Source: Luidia sarsii
Lineage: Eukaryota > Echinodermata > Asteroidea > Paxillosida > Luidiidae
Assembly: GCA_949987565.1 (NCBI GenBank)
Contig: OX465107.1
Span: forward strand, 4,667,659-4,731,658
Reading direction: 5' to 3'
DNA length: 64,000 nucleotides
Position 1 is the stretch's first letter; every line of letters starts with the position of its first letter. The position numbers and the translations under genes were made by a program. This document shows, one piece after another, positions 22,496 through 64,000 of this stretch. Below the pieces are notes generated by a model. That model saw only the letters and a list, made by a program, of their open reading frames with translations, had not been told where the DNA came from and ran no database searches.

Positions 22496-25400
22496 TGGCA
22501 ATGGCAGGGTTCTAGTCCCATTCCAGTGGTCTTTGCTTCCCAATTGGTGAAAACTTCCCAGTCACACTACCTGTCTATTGCTTATTTCAAAAGTAAAAGG
22601 TTGAATGAATGCTAAACAGATCAGAAGGGGGAGGCTCAATACCATCAGTAATAATTATACGGTTGGTCATCAAACAGTATCATACTGCATGTATCATACA
22701 CATACTACAGTCATAGAGCATACTCAGTATACTACTAGTCTATGCAAACCAGTACAAGCAAGAGGCACAATTTCTGACTTGTAAAAAAAGGTGTATTTTG
22801 GATGGATTAGCCAACACATTTCCTGGCCTGGCTTAATACTTACTGTATAGAGGGCCCTACTAGTGCTAAGCATGTAGTACTAGTACATTTCTGCGGGCGG
22901 GTTAGAAGTTCACCAAAATTCTACCAAAGGTTTCGTAATACAGCAGCGCCTTTGTAATTGCATGGTCCCATTATACACACTGTGTACGGTGACGATACAT
23001 ACATGTACACTGTAATAATAATAGTGCTATAGCCCATAGGCTAAGCGCGGGCTATGCTTGGGCTTTCCCAATTGCAGTCTTCAGCTAAACTCAACTTTCT
23101 GCTCGAAAAAATACCTATAGTGGGGCCTACTGTACGAGTATTTCTTGTTTTTGTCGAAGTAATACACTTCCTAGAATTTAAATTCTTATTCTTTGTTTTA
23201 ATTAGTCCATGGAAAATAGGAAAACCAGGGGTATATTGAGCGGCTGACTCACCAATTCCGTGCACGAAGCTGCTCGAAGCAAAACCGCATTCCACATGTG
23301 CGGTCAAAGGTCACATTTTACGTTCAGTGACTTTAGTCTCGTTCACTATTTTAAAAGCGCTATCTCATGAACTTAATGTTCATAATACTGTACAGTACAG
23401 TACATGTTGCAAAATATTACTTAGTAGGCCTACATTGCAAAGCCACCGTTACTTGGTACTCAAGAAACTCATTAATTAGCCTACAGGATTATTTCAGTTC
23501 TGTGGCGAAATGTGACTTTTTAGGCCGACACCTTTGTTTGTCCAAACTACCAAATTACCAAAAGAAAACCTTGAAAATTCCCGCCAAAACTTTCGATTTG
23601 CAACTGGCAGTTTTCAAGACGCGTGGTCCACTCCCGTACTCAACTTAGAGCCAGTTAGAATGTTTAAAATGACCAATATATACTACAACGGAAGCATTGA
23701 ACCCCCAGGTCGTGTAAAGATCACGAATTCGCAGGACACCAAAGTACGTCTTCCTCCCATAAGATTAGTAAGGGGCATAGGAATTGGACGTTGAGGGGAT
23801 TATTCGGTGCGGGACCGCCATTTTGCGTTCATTATGTTCGATTAGCTTTCCGGTCCACTGTCTATCCCGGTAAGCACCGGGTTACTCTGACGTCCTAATG
23901 TAGGAGTCTAATATTGTCCATACAGTTTGGGTATAGGACATGTAAATGCTTCTTGTTTTCATCGTAAATTCGTCGAAATAAAACAAAGATAGAAGTAAAG
24001 AGTGGTTGGCTGCCTTGCTCTATCGTGTACACACACCAGTGAGAGTCGCTATTGTAGTTATTTTCGTTTCCAAACCCTCAATCTGATGGATGGCGTCCCT
24101 ACATCGTCGTAGCAAGCGTGAACCAGTTGCCATGGTTACACCTCGGCCCGTGACGTCACGAAATATTGCGAATTATTACACTTGACTTGTAGTCTTGGCG
24201 CTTGGCCGCGGTGAACCACGCACACGTACAGGCAATTTGTGACATCGAGGGACGGTCGCACCTCTTAATTTGACCGATCGAATCGTGGCCTTACGGTGAA
24301 ATCCAATCTCCATCCAAATGACCGTCTCAATTGCAAATTCATTGGTCAAAGTTGTCAGCCAGAATTGACTGTGCACCCCCCTTTCACGGCCCCACTCCTC
24401 GAATGGCATTATTTTACTAGCGCACACTAAAATTCAGTTAGACAATGGAGGCAGAAAACCGAGGGTTAGACACACGCTCTATTCTTTAATCGTCAACTCT
24501 TTGACACACCGAGTACTTTTTTAAAAAGGTATAATGATTTATATACATTGTACATCGGCTATAACACCGAGGAAGAGCATAAACGAAGTGTACCGTAAAA
24601 GGTAATTGGTTGCACCCTGAAGGGTCAACTTTGCTTGGGGTCATCGAATACACCGGTCACATCATGGTCACATCATGGTCACACCATGCATAAACACACC
24701 CACCAACCCCCCCCCCCCCTCAACACACACACACCCTTGGAGACATGGCTTTGTTCTAGAACACTAACATAACCGATCGGGAGAGAAACGTGCACCCGTT
24801 TCAACCTCATTTACCTTCCCGGGGGGGCTCAAAACACTTCAATTTTCGACCGATTTTTACCCATCAAAAAATGTCCCTTTTGGAGTTATTTCCAAATATT
24901 ATTCGTGAAATCCTTGTGAAGACCTATAGGCCTACAGTGACCTTTAGAATGTCTCAGTAGAGACCTATTCGACTTATACTGTCCTAGGTCTCCACAAGGC
25001 AGTAGATACATGTGCACATCTCACACTTAAAGTGTCTGAATTGAGTGGACATTTTATAGGACCAATATGATCAAGTCAGCGGCTGCCGGGAATGGCAGCT
25101 ACGACGGAAGCCGCGTCAAAGTTATTACACCGCAAACGTACACGAAACAAACTAACCATGATTATAATCATAATCTCCAAGCCATGACGTGTAAATGAGA
25201 GAAAACATCGCTGGAATAATACCTTTTTTAAAGATAACAATAACGAAGCCAAACCCTGTAAAAGATACCACCGGCCAGGCCATCCGAAATCTAGTTACAT
25301 CACTTATGAAATTCAGGCTAATGTTAATCAATAACACTGTATTACTTTAGGGGTCTACAGAGTAAACTGCGGTTAAATAAAACAAGAATTGCTGAATCCC

Positions 25401-27294
25401 AAATGGGCTAGACAAAACACTGCCGTACCATAATACCCAAGCAGTCAAATTAATCTTAAAAGCCAAGGGAGTCAAAACAAACATACCTTCATTAAAGTAT
25501 CCGAATTTATTTCTGTCAAATTATTAAATGATTCCACGCCTTCAGAGGTACAATGCAACTATTGTACCTAATGAACCTCAACATGCATGATCAATTTGAA
25601 AACAGCAAACTATCTAGATTTATTACAGGAAACTTAAATTCCGTACTATATTTGTACAGTGCCAAAATAAGACTTCCAGTGTTATGTAACACTGGCAGGA
25701 GAGAGGGAATACCGTACTCTTTTACTGCCATCATGCATACTACAGGCTCTCAAAGATACGTGCAGAAAATTGTTGGAAAATTGGAAAGGAAAAGTAAAAA
25801 CAGCAACTGATATATAAAGTTACATTTCACAGCTATATAAAAAATATATATCACAGTTCTTACTAAGCAGGAATAAGACAGCATCCTCCATGTTCTTACT
25901 AATGCTGCTTACATTTCCTATTGTGATATCGAGCACCCTTTCAGGTATAAACCTTTCAGTCCGATGGATACGGCAATATCAATGATTCGTATGTATCATT
26001 GTTCACACACACAAATGAACACCATGAACACTGGTACTGCTAACTTAACATGCACTCCCATAAAATTGGTCTGAAAACCGTTGTTTCGTACAGCAATATT
26101 TACTACCTAAAGGTACCTAAAGGTACACTATTTGAGTATATAAAAACAAATAACAGACCGAAATGCATGCTGGGCAATCATTTCAACCATTTCTTCTTTC
26201 TAATATTCTGTTCTCACATAGTATCTTTACAATGTACTTAAAATATACATTTATCTTCCAAAAGTGGGTCAAAACCAGATTAATTATTTCATTATTGCTT
26301 GAAAAAGCGTTTGAAGGCAAGATTTGCCCACTACCATGAGTATTGCCATGATTATTTTGTATAATAATTGATCTGAGGATTCATAAGTGACTTTTATGAG
26401 GTACATGTAATGTACATGTCTTCAATTGGTAGAAGTTATTCAAAAATAATGAATAATTTCACTGTCAATTGCCTACATCACTGCAATTTCTGATTGACCA
26501 CTGAAGTGTGATTTTCTTGCCAATTTGAGAAATCTCAAAATCGACAATCCGACGTCTTTAGAACGAGAACAAATCAGAACTAATGAGATATTTTGAAGTT
26601 CGAATATCTCGAAGTGACGCTATGCGGATCAAGGGCATTGATAGTGATTCACTGATTACACATAGGTTTCATGACGATGATTATTTTGGAATTAGAGATG
26701 ATGCATTTTGTAAATAATTTCAGATGGCTCGTGGGTCCGGTTTCGGCCGTAGTTGGAGGCCTGTACAGGTTTTTCAGTCACATGCTTTTTTGCTGGTCAG
26801 CGTGCAAGTCACGCAGATGTACTTGGAACACACACACATCAGTCATGTACATGTAATGTCCAATGGAAATACTCAGATTGGATATTTGCATGCACCTCCG
26901 CAGATTTGGACGCTCCTGCGGACACGCTATTTAGCCTTTGGCGGTCAAGTGACGTCATGTGAAAAACCTGCATAGAGTGTGGTGTCTGCGTGGGTCATTG
27001 TCCTATGAATAAGCAGTATGTGAACTCTCGCTGACCCCAGACGTCTGCTGACTGGACCTGGCAGCCAGTTGGACCCAAATGCCAGAGAGTGCCGACCACA
27101 GAACGGTCGGACTCCCAACATCGAACTCAGGAGTACCCAAGATACGAACACTGATATTACCGTACTTGGCCTCCCCAAAAATATCTTTTTCTATCAAGAA
27201 TAGAGTAAAGCTGTTCGGTAACGACTAATACTGTCTCCTGCCTGTTTCCCCAGATACCAGGAGTTCCACCATGTGGAACAGCGGAGGGCTCGTC
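22496..27294. other. PAH downstream region; 3' UTR not delimited
   Basis: No second gene is recognised. The PAH 3' UTR must begin at 27294 and run to lower coordinates. Minus-strand AATAAA hexamers occur at 25506-25511 and 25619-25624, but nothing in the sequence proves that either is used. The stretch from 25400 to 26650 is AT-rich. A C-run and CACACA run lie at 24700-24735. Confidence 0.4.
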
Positions 27295-57796
<30,502 letters not shown>

Positions 57797-57998
57797 CTGT
57801 CGGCGAGAAAGATGCGTCACATATAAATTATTCAGAATCACTTCAGATGTCTCCCTGGTTTCTTCCACAGACACAAAATCCGTGCACCACCTTCAATCCC
57901 TCCAAAAAGTGCAAGTACATTAGCATAACAAGTACCGGGAAGTACGGTAATTGTTGCATGTACACGTACCATTTCGGCCAACTTACATTGTAACAATA

Positions 57999-58135
57999 AA
58001 GGTTTGCGGTGACACCATGTATAAGGTCTCTTAAAGGAAGAGGTGTGGTTCTGAAAAGAACCTGAGTGGTAACTCATACCTCTTCCTTTAAGAGACCTTA
58101 TACATGTACATGTACATGATGTCACCGCAAACCTT
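57999..58135. mobile_element. Foldback element upstream of PAH exon 2
   Basis: The left arm AAGGTTTGCGGTGACACCAT, GTATAAGGTCTCTTAAAGGA, AGAGGT (from 57999) is answered by the inverse arm ending at 58135; the right arm has an extra ACATGTACATGT expansion. The loop contains the histone-type stem-loop described separately. It has no coding capacity. Confidence 0.8.
58047..58062 (-). promoter_or_regulatory. Histone mRNA-type 3' stem-loop match
   Basis: The minus strand reads GGTTCTTTTCAGAACC, a 6-bp stem and 4-nt loop satisfying every position of the metazoan replication-dependent histone consensus GGYYYUUHUHARRRCC. There is no histone coding sequence next to it. It sits in the loop of a foldback element, so a histone-processing role here is doubtful. 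Confidence 0.55.
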
Positions 58136-58811
58136 CCTATATTGATTCACCCACCATGCAAAGCCTTTACATTGTAACATTGGTTAATTGGCACACAACT
58201 TGCAGTAAGTCCTTCGGTAAATACATTAATTGCGTATTTGGTATGGCATATTCAATGTGCACTGTGGTAATCCTAATATTCCCTAATGGCCCTACAGAGA
58301 AAAGCTCATGGATGGAATTAAAGGTTGGGTACACCATTTGCCATAAGATTCACATCCATGAAACTAACCTAGCATGTATAATTCGGATTCCAATTATTAG
58401 GTTAATGAACCTTAGAAAATAAATACCGGTACCCCTGTTTTACATTATTCATTGAAGTTTCAACTTTGTTTTACTTCCCCAGGTTTTAATCATAATAATA
58501 TTAGTAATAACATGAAATGTATCTACAGCATCAAATCCACCCAAATTGGCACTCAAGACATTTCGCACTAAAAGATTTAATCAAAAATCAAAAAATACAA
58601 TAAAGGTCATTATTATGGATTCAATTACAAGAAAATAAATCTTTAACTGAATATAGAATAATTTGCTTAATTATAATCCATATTAATTAGTGAAACTGAA
58701 TCATTGATCAAGGTGAACAGTATCGGATGAATGATATTTTCTCACTGTTCAAGAATGTAGGCCCTATGGTTCATCTGAGAGACCTATTGTGTTCAAGCAC
58801 GTTGAGATTTT
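58136..58811. other. No gene recognised; possible PAH intron 1
   Basis: AT-rich unique-looking sequence. If exon 1 lies further upstream this is intron 1. No exon with the expected short N-terminal coding segment was found. Confidence 0.4.
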
Positions 58812-58920
58812 AGCCGTGTTTCCACTGGACTCAAATTTAACCGAGACGATGGTTGAAATTTCTTTGGTCAAATTTGACCATCGTTCCCACTTGGACTTTT
58901 GAGTCAGTCAATTTAACCCA
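58812..58920 (+). mobile_element. Fragment of the 40936-41258 MITE family
   Basis: CGTGTTTCCACTGGACTCAA, ACCGAGACGATGGTTGAAAT, GACCATCGTTCCCACTTGGA. It is shortened and rearranged relative to the longer copy. Confidence 0.6.
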
Positions 58921-59039
58921 GATGATGCTTGTTTATATTGTTTCCCTGCATGGGCACCCTCAAGGAAACACACCCACCATTTCACCACAACTGCTAAACC
59001 ACAATCGGCCTACATGTACAGTACATGTACTGTATGTAA

Positions 59040-59116
59040 ACACGGCCCCCCCCCCAAAAAAAAAAAATGAATCGTTATTCAAATCAAGATTACTTTTATA
59101 GTGGGAACGTCCCTAA
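59040..59116 (+). mobile_element. End fragment of the GGGCCGTTCCCACTAC MITE family
   Basis: A C-run and A-run precede GAATCGTTATTCAAATCAAG and TAGTGGGAACGTCCCTAA, the terminal motif of the 51369-51845 element. Confidence 0.6.
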
Positions 59117-60452
59117 TGATAAATTAGCCTGATGAAGACACATTGTAGACCCTCCACTGTAACCACCATTTTATCAGTCAACAATCAGATAGATAATTGA
59201 CCACAAAGTCTGGGTCCTGTGGTCGGTTTTGCTACAGTTGTGCTAGGCTACTGCCAGCAACTGGTCATAAAACTTAATGGTACCCATTAATTATATGGAG
59301 GGTTTGAGGCTGTTTGGGTTATGTACATAAAAGAAGATTCATGAAAGTAACAGTTCCAAGTAATGCAAGTGACTAATGTAAGAGCATGGTAAGAGCTTTA
59401 CTGGAGGAAGATATAAATTAACAGTGATGCAATCTCACGAAACATGAAACTCAAGACATTAGATAATTGTGCCTTGATTAACATCCCTATTTCTGTAGCG
59501 CAGCATTTCTGAGAAATGACTGGCTACTCAATGCCTTCAGCATCTGGTCAACCATGGGTCAACCATGGAGGATTCCTCCATGGGTCAACTACAGTAAGTC
59601 TAACAAAAAGTCAAAGTGGTCTCGGCAGTCGGCTTGGAGCTCGGAGGAACCCCCGGCTGCCAAGAAAAGAAGGGATGCCCAGATAAAGAAGTCTGACTTG
59701 ACAAACACCAACTACGTTTTGGGAAAGTGTTTGAAGATATTGGCAGAACTCTAAGGAGGCAAAGGGGCCTCCAAACTTTCAAAGGTAATGGCGATGCCTT
59801 GCGTCACTTGCTTCACTTGCACTGGCCTGCCGAGTTGCATCGCCTGCGAGCCTGCTGTGCTTGTTTGGGAACTGAATACAGGGGCACAGCAGTGAAAGCA
59901 GGACTTCTGCTGCTGCATGGTCGTTTCTGGGTGCCATAGGTACAGCACATGCATCAGTGCACTATTCTTGTGCACAATTGCAAGGGCAAGCCCCTCATTT
60001 CCCCAGCCGACCTTGCTGGCACATATGTCGCATGTTGTTGTGGGCTCACCCTGGTAGTGGTACCGGTTAGCAATGAAACTCTTCATCAATGTCATACAAT
60101 CATCAGGAAAGTTTCCCATTGTCATCAGTAAGTACAACTCAGCTACATGTACACTAGTAGGCCTATACATACATGTATCTGTAATTCAGTATGTATCTGT
60201 AATTCTGTATGTCTCGACCGCTAATTTTGGGGGCGTCTTAAAAATGTTGGTACAGTAGGCCCAACAACCAGGAGAAAATACTGTACATATAATACTGTAA
60301 AGAATAGTGTAATACTGTACAGAAAATATTGTACATGACTGTACAGGTACAATGTACGTGTACATGTGTACATTGTACATGTACAGTACATTTGTACGTA
60401 CATTTATACACCCTGTATACATCTACATGTACTGGTATAGTACATGAATGTA
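59117..60452. other. Unassigned region with a 140-codon minus-strand frame
   Basis: The minus-strand frame 59751-60170 reads MGNFPDDCMTLMKSFIAN, CDICASKVGWGNEGLALAIV and AGSQAMQLGRPVQVKQ. It has a few cysteines but no pattern I can name. A plus-strand frame (59554-59754) ends EPPAAKKRRDAQIKKSDL. Either could be a decayed transposon gene. The stretch 60270-60450 is rich in TGTACATGTAC palindromes. Confidence 0.3.
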
Positions 60453-61146
60453 CACTGCCGTGCAAATGTTATTACGCACCCACAACAAAAATATGCTTCG
60501 TGTTTTTTACCCGATTAAATAATGGAATCACTTTAAAAATCATACCTGTCTCGTGAGTGGTATATTGGAAATTAGCGATATTTTATTGACACAATTATGC
60601 TTTCAAAAAATTTAGTGGGCCTGACGTTTCGATCCTAGCAGGACCTTTCTCAAAGGCAGAGTGACAAGGACAAAAAAGCTTTGTCCTTGTCACTCTGCCT
60701 TTGAGAAAGGTCCTGCTAGGATCGAAACGTCAGGCCCACTAAATTTTTTGATTTACTTTTTGGTAATTTTAGTCAGTAAGCAGTTTGCAACATTTTTGTA
60801 AATCACAATTATGCTTTATGTGTTCAGAATATATCAATATCCAACATCATAATTCCATCTCCCGCCCCATGGTTTAAATGCACGCGTAATGATATTCATG
60901 AGCTCATGAATATATAATGAGGCAAATCAAGATAGCGGTTTAACGTTGCGACGAAAGTGTGCCGCGAAGTTGCCCTTTTCACACGTAATTCAGAAGGTGT
61001 TTGTTAGTGGAAATATGATTATTACTGATTAAAAGAATGACTCCAGGCACAGGTTTGATAGTTTATTTAACTACTGTGATTTTTCAAAGTGAATTCTTAA
61101 GTTGAAAATGTTGCCGTGGGTGCGTCATAACTTTTGCACGGCAGTG
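60453..61146. mobile_element. MITE with CACTGCCGTGCAAA ends and TA duplication
   Basis: CACTGCCGTGCAAATGTTAT, TACGCACCCACA at the left; the inverse of CACTGCCGTGCAAAAGTTAT, GACGCACCCACG at the right; TA on both sides. After removing the nested hairpin and one copy of its target duplication it is about 480 bp. TA duplication points to a Tc1/mariner-type helper. Confidence 0.85.
60604..60803. mobile_element. Hairpin retro-repeat with 14-bp target duplication
   Basis: CACAATTATGCTTT flanks it at 60590-60603 and 60804-60817. An antisense arm (AAATTTAGTGGGCCTGACGT, TTCGATCCTAGCAGGACCTT, TCTCAAAGGCAGAGTGACAA) is followed by an almost perfect inverse arm of about 70 bp, AAGCTTTGTCCTT forming the turn. 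The sense arm alone continues into TTTTGGTAATTTTAGTCAGT and AAGCAGTTTGCAACATTTTT. It is inserted inside the 60453-61146 MITE and is therefore younger. Confidence 0.9.
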
Positions 61147-61831
61147 TAGTACTGCAGTGCACACAAACCACAGTGGACAGCAGTGAGTGTGTTACTTTTA
61201 CCATGGTTTTACCCAGGATCAATATTACATAATAGGCCATAACAACCAAGGCTAACCTTTAAGCAGAAAAAAACGCCTCGGTAGACTTTAGCCATTTTTA
61301 CACAAGCTTTGAAAACACGTGTCTGCAAAAATTGGGGCCGGATGTCTGATAAAATGGTTGCTTGAGATTTCATCACAGACTTTTACTTTTAGACATTACA
61401 ACGCAGCGCGGTAGTGATGAACGTTCCTCATTTTTCGTCATTTGCATGCGAGGTCAGAGGTTATATTCATATATTGCTGGTACTGCGATACCATTTGCAC
61501 GGTGGAAATTGGGTTAACAGTGTTGCTCACAGAATAGCTTGTCAAGCACACATTACATGAATTGTTCTGCTGCATAGACATACTACATGTGTACTTTACT
61601 AGTTCTGGAAATGGCAAAGAAAAGTTCTAATCATGATGGCCATTTTCATGAACAATTGTGCACGAAGTCGGAATATTTATACTGGTATGCGTTTCATTCT
61701 TGCTGACACATCATTATTCAACAATTACTGACCGCTTTTATAGATTTGTGAGGCGCCATTTCAGGAGCGTAAAGGCAACAACACCAACAAAATCCTTGCG
61801 ATCGTCACGCGGGTGCAATTTACACAATTGA
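61147..61831. other. No gene recognised
   Basis: Short frames only. Confidence 0.4.
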
Positions 61832-62348
61832 TCTCGGTGTAGTGATCTTGTTGGTGTTAAGAAGGCATCTACCTATTGCTTACGATCTTACAATAACCTA
61901 TGTTTGGAAATTCCTAAGGGTAGAATGTTAAAAACAATGGGGCATAGATCTTTTCTTTATGCAGCCCCTGAATTATGGAACAACTTGCCCGCTGAAATCC
62001 AACAATCTCAGTCTATTACTATTTGTAAGTGTAAAATAAGGACTTATCTTTTTAAATTGGCTTTTAACAACTGTAAGTAATTGTTTACTCTTAAATTTTT
62101 TGCATTGCAAATTGAAATCACCCCCACATTATTATTTTGGTTCTCTTTCTGTTTGTGTTTTAACTTGGTGCATTTTTTTTTATTACTGTTTGGTTAAGTC
62201 ATTTTGGGATAATTTTTTTTTTTTGTAAGTGGTTTACATGTAAGTCAACCCGGTATTTTTAATGAAATTTTATGTAATGGCCGTACTATAATTTTCATGA
62301 AGACCGCGCAATATAAATGTTAATTTATTATTATTATTATTATTATTA
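61832..62348 (+). pseudogene. 5'-truncated LINE: ORF2 C terminus, 3' UTR, TTA tail
   Basis: An open frame of 83 codons ending TAA at 62078-62080 reads SYNNLCLEIPKGRMLKTMG, HRSFLYAAPELWNNLPAEIQ and RTYLFKLAFNN. This is the conserved ending of CR1/L2-like LINE ORF2 proteins (the GxRxFxxxAPxLWNxLPxxI pattern). About 235 bp of 3' UTR follow, ending GCGCAATATAAATGTTAATT and a TTATTATTA tail, as is usual for these families. Confidence 0.85.
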
Positions 62349-63621
62349 CTTCATCCCACGGACGTCGCATCAATGCAAAATTTTAGAGGAGGTCTCGATC
62401 CCTGTCAGTGTCACAAATCGCACGGGACCCATGCGATTCTGTGAAGACCCATATGCGGTCCCGTGACAGGATACACTTTTACATGGTATCCATGTGTTCT
62501 TGACAGCATTGTGATTTCTTCGCACGGGGTCACAGGGACCCTCATTTTCTGCTCTCGTGTAAAGAATGGGCTTCAGATGAGTTTGTGGCTCTCCTGGGAG
62601 CTTCACAGGAGCAGGTTTACACTTAAATTTCAATGGGGTCACTGGGTGGGGCTATGTATCTAAGAAGATGAGGAAGGAAACTGCACGAGAATGGGCCCTT
62701 TAAACCCGTTGAAGCAGACAGATGATCAATTGTATCAATATGTATCAACATGATGTGTACATACGTGTGAATGTGCACTTGTAGCTTTACAAGTGCCTAA
62801 CCTTGATGCATCCTGCTATCTACTGGTACAGTATGTGTTCACTGCACACTGTGTGTAACACCAGGCAGCCAATCAGGGTCATCCATTGGGGTCACACCCA
62901 GGACTGGCCCTTATTATGCTAATAAGTAATGAGGCCATGACAGTCTTGCAAGCAAGCTGGGACAGTGCGTACAGTATAGTAATGTACATGTACAGTACAG
63001 TACAGGATATGTGTACTCAGGTTGTACATGTGCAAATAGTACAGATGCATGATTCATGAACATGTACACATGTATCCATGAACTATAATTACATGTACGT
63101 ATATAATATGTAAGCATTAGATCTATATGTAAGCAGTAAATCTACCTGGAGATTTACACAATTGTACATATCAGTGTACTAAATTACTGTGTTGTGGATT
63201 ATCTGCATACTTTGTGCATGACGAGGCACAACATGGCAACATAGCCAGTGGAATATTTAGTGGAAAAGTTAGCTGCACATCTTCATGCACCGATGTTACA
63301 CCGATGTTATGAAATACATTTCATTGGAAATTTATTTTCACTATTAGTAATAGATTCCATGAAATTGGACCCACAAAAATGCATGCCCTGTGACCTACAC
63401 CGTGACAAAGCATTATACAATGTCCTGTGCATTTCTGCATTCATGATCTAGGATGGTTTTGCGCATGAAACAGTGCTACGTTTTGTCTCCAAATCTGAGT
63501 CTGTGTTTTCAGCACACCCTTGGCAGTTCTTTAGACTTTGCTCTTCTGTTACTGTTAGCCGAAACTCCAATTCGCTTAATTCTTTTATGAATTGATAGAA
63601 ATGTCACTTTCCGCATTGTTT
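62349..63621. other. No gene recognised
   Basis: ACATGTACATGTAC/TACAGTACAG palindromes at 62970-63100. Short frames without known motifs. This stretch and the one beyond could contain PAH exon 1 or its promoter, but I could not find either. Confidence 0.4.
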
Positions 63622-63828
63622 AAAACTTACGCAGTGGCTGTTGTTACGGCAGTGGTCCTTGTGGTTCCCTGACTTCACAGTTTTTTTTGTCAGGATGTTT
63701 AGCTCTTGGAACCAGACTATCAGCTAATAGACTGGTTCAACCAGCCTGCAATGCTGACAAAATACAATCAAGTCAGGGAACCACACGGACGACTGCCGTA
63801 ACAACAGCCACAGCGTAAAACTTAAATT
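63622..63828. mobile_element. 207-bp foldback element
   Basis: The left arm AAAACTTACGCAGTGGCTGT, TGTTACGGCAGTGGTCCTTG, TGGTTCCCTGACTT is matched by the inverse of the right arm AAGTTTTACGCTGTGGCTGT, TGTTACGGCAGTCGTCCGTG, TGGTTCCCTGACTT. The arms are about 58 bp and roughly 90% alike; the loop is about 90 bp with a CTGACAAAA/TTTTGTCAG inner pair. No flank duplication is certain. Confidence 0.8.
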
Positions 63829-64000
63829 TCAATATCAATCTATTATATCTACATTCTTCTTTTTTCAGTGCAGAAAGGAGAAATACTAGGGGCTTTTAAT
63901 CGTTTTTTTCAAGATGACCGCCATTTTAGTTAGAAATTCCTGAAACCATTACTCATTAGCAAATAGCATTAGCATTTTCCACTGTTCAAAATTTAAAGTT
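63829..64000. other. Nothing recognised
   Basis: AT-rich sequence running to the window edge. Confidence 0.4.

Noticed and set aside
60640..60740. Hammerhead ribozyme core in the retro-repeat tail (GAAAC after a small hairpin, as in Penelope-like elements)
   Set aside because: The AGGTCC-loop-GGATC hairpin followed by GAAAC is suggestive, but the required CUGANGA box is not present before it (the sequence is CTTTGAGA).
57797..64000. PAH exon 1
   Set aside because: I scanned the minus strand for a short ATG-led segment ending at a GT donor in phase 0 with any resemblance to the PAH N terminus and found none I would defend.

Overview
The window is animal nuclear DNA, not bacterial. It holds one recognisable host gene, spliced with GT/AG introns, embedded in 64 kb of repeats. 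The telomere-like CCCTAA tract, TA- and TTAA-flanked MITEs, a Harbinger element, LINE fragments, tRNA-derived SINEs, many ACATGTAC palindromes and long introns suggest a marine invertebrate deuterostome (echinoderm, hemichordate or cephalochordate). That placement is an inference; the sequence does not settle the species.

Host gene: exons 2 to 13 of phenylalanine 4-hydroxylase (PAH) lie on the minus strand between 57796 and 27295. They encode 429 residues with an ACT regulatory domain, the iron-binding HELIGH motif and a C-terminal oligomerisation helix. Ten of the twelve exons, and all intron phases, match my recollection of human PAH exactly in length. Exon 1 was not found and may lie in the unassigned 57.8-64 kb stretch or beyond the window.

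Layout. 1-27 kb: no recognised gene; foldback elements (one with a telomere-like core at 1265-1686), long GAA, GAGAGG/CTCTCC and CTGC tracts, nested MITEs at 7.3-7.8 kb, and a ~107-bp satellite at 20.7-22.5 kb. 27-58 kb: the PAH gene. Its introns carry a 22-bp minisatellite (intron 12), TTAA-flanked elements and a 14-bp array (introns 5 and 9), and a 20-bp minisatellite (intron 3). Intron 4 holds a 7.7-kb, apparently complete Harbinger (PIF/Harbinger) transposon. 58-64 kb: a foldback carrying a histone-type stem-loop, a TA-flanked MITE with a retro-type hairpin inserted in it, a LINE 3' end, and another foldback.

How the mobile parts fit together: the Harbinger element has two convergent spliced genes. 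One is a 258-aa Myb/SANT-like DNA-binding protein on the plus strand; the other is a 343-aa HARBI1-type transposase with an intact DDE triad on the minus strand. They sit between terminal inverted repeats rich in AGTCYTA-type palindromes. A second network is a dispersed retro-repeat whose copies form head-to-head hairpins flanked by 13-14 bp target duplications. Its 3' tail is nearly identical to part of the 20.7-22.5 kb satellite unit.
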